Of a stretch of 7,966 nt of DNA, positions 6,919 through 7,966 are shown piece by piece. The notes beneath the pieces were generated by a model. The model saw only the letters and a program-made list of their open reading frames with translations. It did no database searches and was not told where the DNA came from. This stretch comes from Pseudomonadota bacterium (lineage in GTDB: Bacteria; Pseudomonadota; Gammaproteobacteria; Burkholderiales; Sulfuriferulaceae). Within the stretch, counting starts at the first letter, position 1. Every line of letters starts with the position of its first letter. The stretch is from NCBI GenBank assembly GCA_021794855.1, contig JAJYPZ010000041.1:1-7966 (forward strand), read 5' to 3'. The position numbers and the translations under genes are program-made.

Positions 6919-6947
6919 TTGACATGGTGTCAAATCGACACTATCAT
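6919..6947 (+). promoter_or_regulatory. Sigma70-type promoter of the nrtR-like/nadA operon
   Basis: A perfect -35 box TTGACA (6919-6924), an exact 17-bp spacer and a -10 box TATCAT (6942-6947, five of six matches to TATAAT) make the best promoter in the window. The expected transcription start is near 6953-6955, about 20 bases before the ATG at 6975. The leader is therefore short and shows no Shine-Dalgarno sequence. Confidence 0.8.
6927..6941. promoter_or_regulatory. Candidate operator 1 (GTGTC-N5-GACAC) within the promoter spacer
   Basis: GTGTC (6927-6931) and GACAC (6937-6941) form a perfect 5-bp inverted repeat lying between the -35 and -10 boxes. The GTGT-N7-ACAC spacing is the same as in the palindrome at 6951-6967, which suggests binding by the same dimeric regulator. 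Autoregulation by the NrtR-like protein is the natural hypothesis. Confidence 0.6.
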
Positions 6948-6950
6948 ATT

Positions 6951-6967
6951 AGTGTACTTTATACACT
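6951..6967. promoter_or_regulatory. Candidate operator 2 (AGTGTA-N5-TACACT) over the transcription start
   Basis: AGTGTA (6951-6956) and TACACT (6962-6967) form a perfect 6-bp inverted repeat just downstream of the -10 box, covering the expected transcription start. Its centre is 25 bp from that of operator 1. A repressor bound here would block promoter clearance, so the position fits negative control of the operon. Confidence 0.65.
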
Positions 6968-6974
6968 TAATCAC

Positions 6975-7646
6975 ATGGCTGACTATTGCTACGACTACCC
7001 GCATCCGGCGGTTACTACCGATATCGCGCTGTTTACGATTCTGGACGATACCTTGGCGATTTTGCTGATTCGCCGCCGTTCGCAGCCTTTTCAGGGCGGC
7101 TGGGCTTTGCCCGGGGGATTTGTCGACCCGGACGAGTGCCTGGAAGATTGCGCGTTGCGCGAGCTGGCGGAGGAAACCGGCATCACCGGCGTTTTTCTGG
7201 AACAGCTTTATACTTTCGGCAAACCCGACCGGGATCCGCGCGAGCGCATTATCAGCGTGGCTTACTACGCGCTTGCGCCCGCCGAAATACTGACGCCGGT
7301 CGCCGGTTCGGATGCGGCCGAAGTGCGCTGGTTTGCATTGAATGCGCTACCGGAACTGGCTTTCGATCACGACGAAATCATAGCCATGGCGCAGCAGCGC
7401 CTGCGCGCTAAACTGGATTACTCGACCGTGGCCTTCAGTTTGATGGCGGAAACCTTTACCTTGGGCGAATTGCAGAAAGTCTATGAAATCATTCGCGGCG
7501 AATCGCTGGATAAACGCAATTTCCGCAAATATATTTTATCGCTGAATTTACTGGCCGAATCGGGAGCGACCCAGCAAGGCTGCAATCACCGGCCGGCAAA
7601 GCTGTATCGCCTTGCCCGACCCGGCACCCTACATTATATACGCTAG
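6975..7646 (+). CDS. nrtR: NrtR-type transcriptional regulator of NAD metabolism (Nudix domain + winged helix)
   Basis: NrtR proteins are repressors of NAD biosynthesis genes whose Nudix-like domain senses ADP-ribose, an NAD breakdown product, and whose C-terminal winged helix binds DNA. The 223-residue product shows this architecture. The Nudix domain (about 12-140) carries [12 protein letters not shown] and a Nudix box at 48-70 matching GX5EX7REUXEEXGU (G48, E54, R62, E63, E66, E67, G69). The winged-helix domain (about 150-215) includes [20 protein letters not shown] and RNFRKYIL, the conserved NrtR block, ending with RPAKLYRL. I chose the ATG at 6975 because the in-frame ATG at 6912 lies upstream of the promoter and [20 protein letters not shown] is a typical family start. 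The gene is followed after 10 bp by nadA, a known NrtR target type, which strongly supports the assignment. Since the Nudix box is intact it may also hydrolyse ADP-ribose; a plain Nudix hydrolase is less likely given the C-terminal domain. Confidence 0.9.
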   Translation: MADYCYDYPHPAVTTDIALFTILDDTLAILLIRRRSQPFQGGWALPGGFVDPDECLEDCALRELAEETGITGVFLEQLYTFGKPDRDPRERIISVAYYALAPAEILTPVAGSDAAEVRWFALNALPELAFDHDEIIAMAQQRLRAKLDYSTVAFSLMAETFTLGELQKVYEIIRGESLDKRNFRKYILSLNLLAESGATQQGCNHRPAKLYRLARPGTLHYIR

Positions 7647-7656
7647 CGAGATCATC

Positions 7657-7966
7657 ATGTCTAATCGACCTGTCATACCGTTTCCGGCCATTCCCCGCAT
7701 TATTGCGCCGCCCATGCAGGAGGAGCAGCTGGAAGACGCCGAACGCAGCAGCCTGATTTCGCGTATCCGGGATTTGATCGAACAGCAGAACGCCGTGCTC
7801 ATCGCTCATTATTATACGTCTGCCGATATTCAGGATCTGGCCGAAAGCACCGGCGGTTGCGTTTCCGATTCGCTCGAAATGGCGCGATTCGGCCATGCGC
7901 ATGACGCCGGCACATTGATCGTCGCCGGAGTTAAATTCATGGGCGAAACGGCAAAAATACTCAACC
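7657..7966 (+). CDS. nadA: Quinolinate synthase NadA, N-terminal part (3' end outside window)
   Basis: NadA condenses iminoaspartate with dihydroxyacetone phosphate to quinolinate, the second step of de novo NAD synthesis; it uses a [4Fe-4S] cluster. The first 103 codons are present. Family features are [16 protein letters not shown] (48-63), containing the substrate-binding His-Tyr-Tyr, then [12 protein letters not shown] (66-77) and [15 protein letters not shown] at the window edge (89-103). The cluster-ligating cysteines follow this block in the family and lie outside the window. The N-terminal extension (about 1-40) is usual for proteobacterial NadA. The gene starts 10 bp after the nrtR-like stop; only a weak GAG at 7648-7650 precedes it, so coupling to the upstream gene is plausible. 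Confidence 0.96.
   Translation, partial: MSNRPVIPFPAIPRIIAPPMQEEQLEDAERSSLISRIRDLIEQQNAVLIAHYYTSADIQDLAESTGGCVSDSLEMARFGHAHDAGTLIVAGVKFMGETAKILN

Noticed and set aside
7489..7902. 137-codon minus-strand open frame across the nrtR-nadA junction
   Set aside because: It is antisense to the conserved winged helix and the NadA N terminus and shows no protein features.
1..7966. CRISPR arrays, insertion sequences, tRNA genes or phage remnants
   Set aside because: No regularly spaced direct repeats, transposase-like frames, terminal inverted repeats or cloverleaf-like sequences were seen on either strand.

Overview
The window looks like a chromosomal stretch of a gamma- or betaproteobacterium of moderate GC content. 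The evidence is an argS-SPOR(FtsN-like)-dsbA cluster typical of those classes, a Gram-negative murein-recycling ligase (Mpl) close to the E. coli enzyme over its full length, and a NadA of proteobacterial type. I cannot fix the genus. I see no mobile elements, tRNA or rRNA genes, or CRISPR arrays, and the genes read as core housekeeping with some lineage-specific additions.

Layout. 1-1862 (+): the 3' end of argS (arginyl-tRNA synthetase), a membrane-anchored SPOR-domain protein resembling FtsN, and the periplasmic oxidoreductase DsbA. Gaps are 8 and 17 bp, so this is probably one operon. 1863-2101: a gap with a strong hairpin just after dsbA. 2102-3286 (+): a GT4-family glycosyltransferase, probably monocistronic, with a terminator-like hairpin after it. 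3397-3957 (+): an unrecognised 186-residue protein that carries a diverged two-fold internal repeat. It converges on 3983-6786 (-), which holds, in transcription order, an AEC-family transporter, an unrecognised 145-residue protein and mpl. Gaps are 29 and 30 bp, a probable operon. 6787-6974: a divergent control region. 6975-7966 (+): an NrtR-type regulator (Nudix domain plus winged helix) and the first 103 codons of nadA, cut by the window edge.

The most informative part is 6840-6975. A near-consensus sigma70 promoter (TTGACA, 17-bp spacer, TATCAT) lies before the NrtR-like gene. It is covered by two palindromes of identical geometry (GTGT-N7-ACAC) whose centres are 25 bp apart, one between the -35 and -10 boxes and one over the expected transcription start. 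The arrangement suggests that NrtR represses its own nrtR-nadA operon, linking de novo NAD synthesis to an NAD-derived metabolite. This promoter also shows that the regulator starts at 6975 and not at the upstream in-frame ATG at 6912. A separate perfect 8-bp inverted repeat (6847-6870) lies on the transporter side and may be a second operator or a hairpin.

The window otherwise combines translation (ArgS), cell division and envelope work (SPOR protein, DsbA, glycosyltransferase, Mpl) and NAD metabolism. No complete new system is evident. The parts without a known function are the two unrecognised proteins and the divergent regulatory region.
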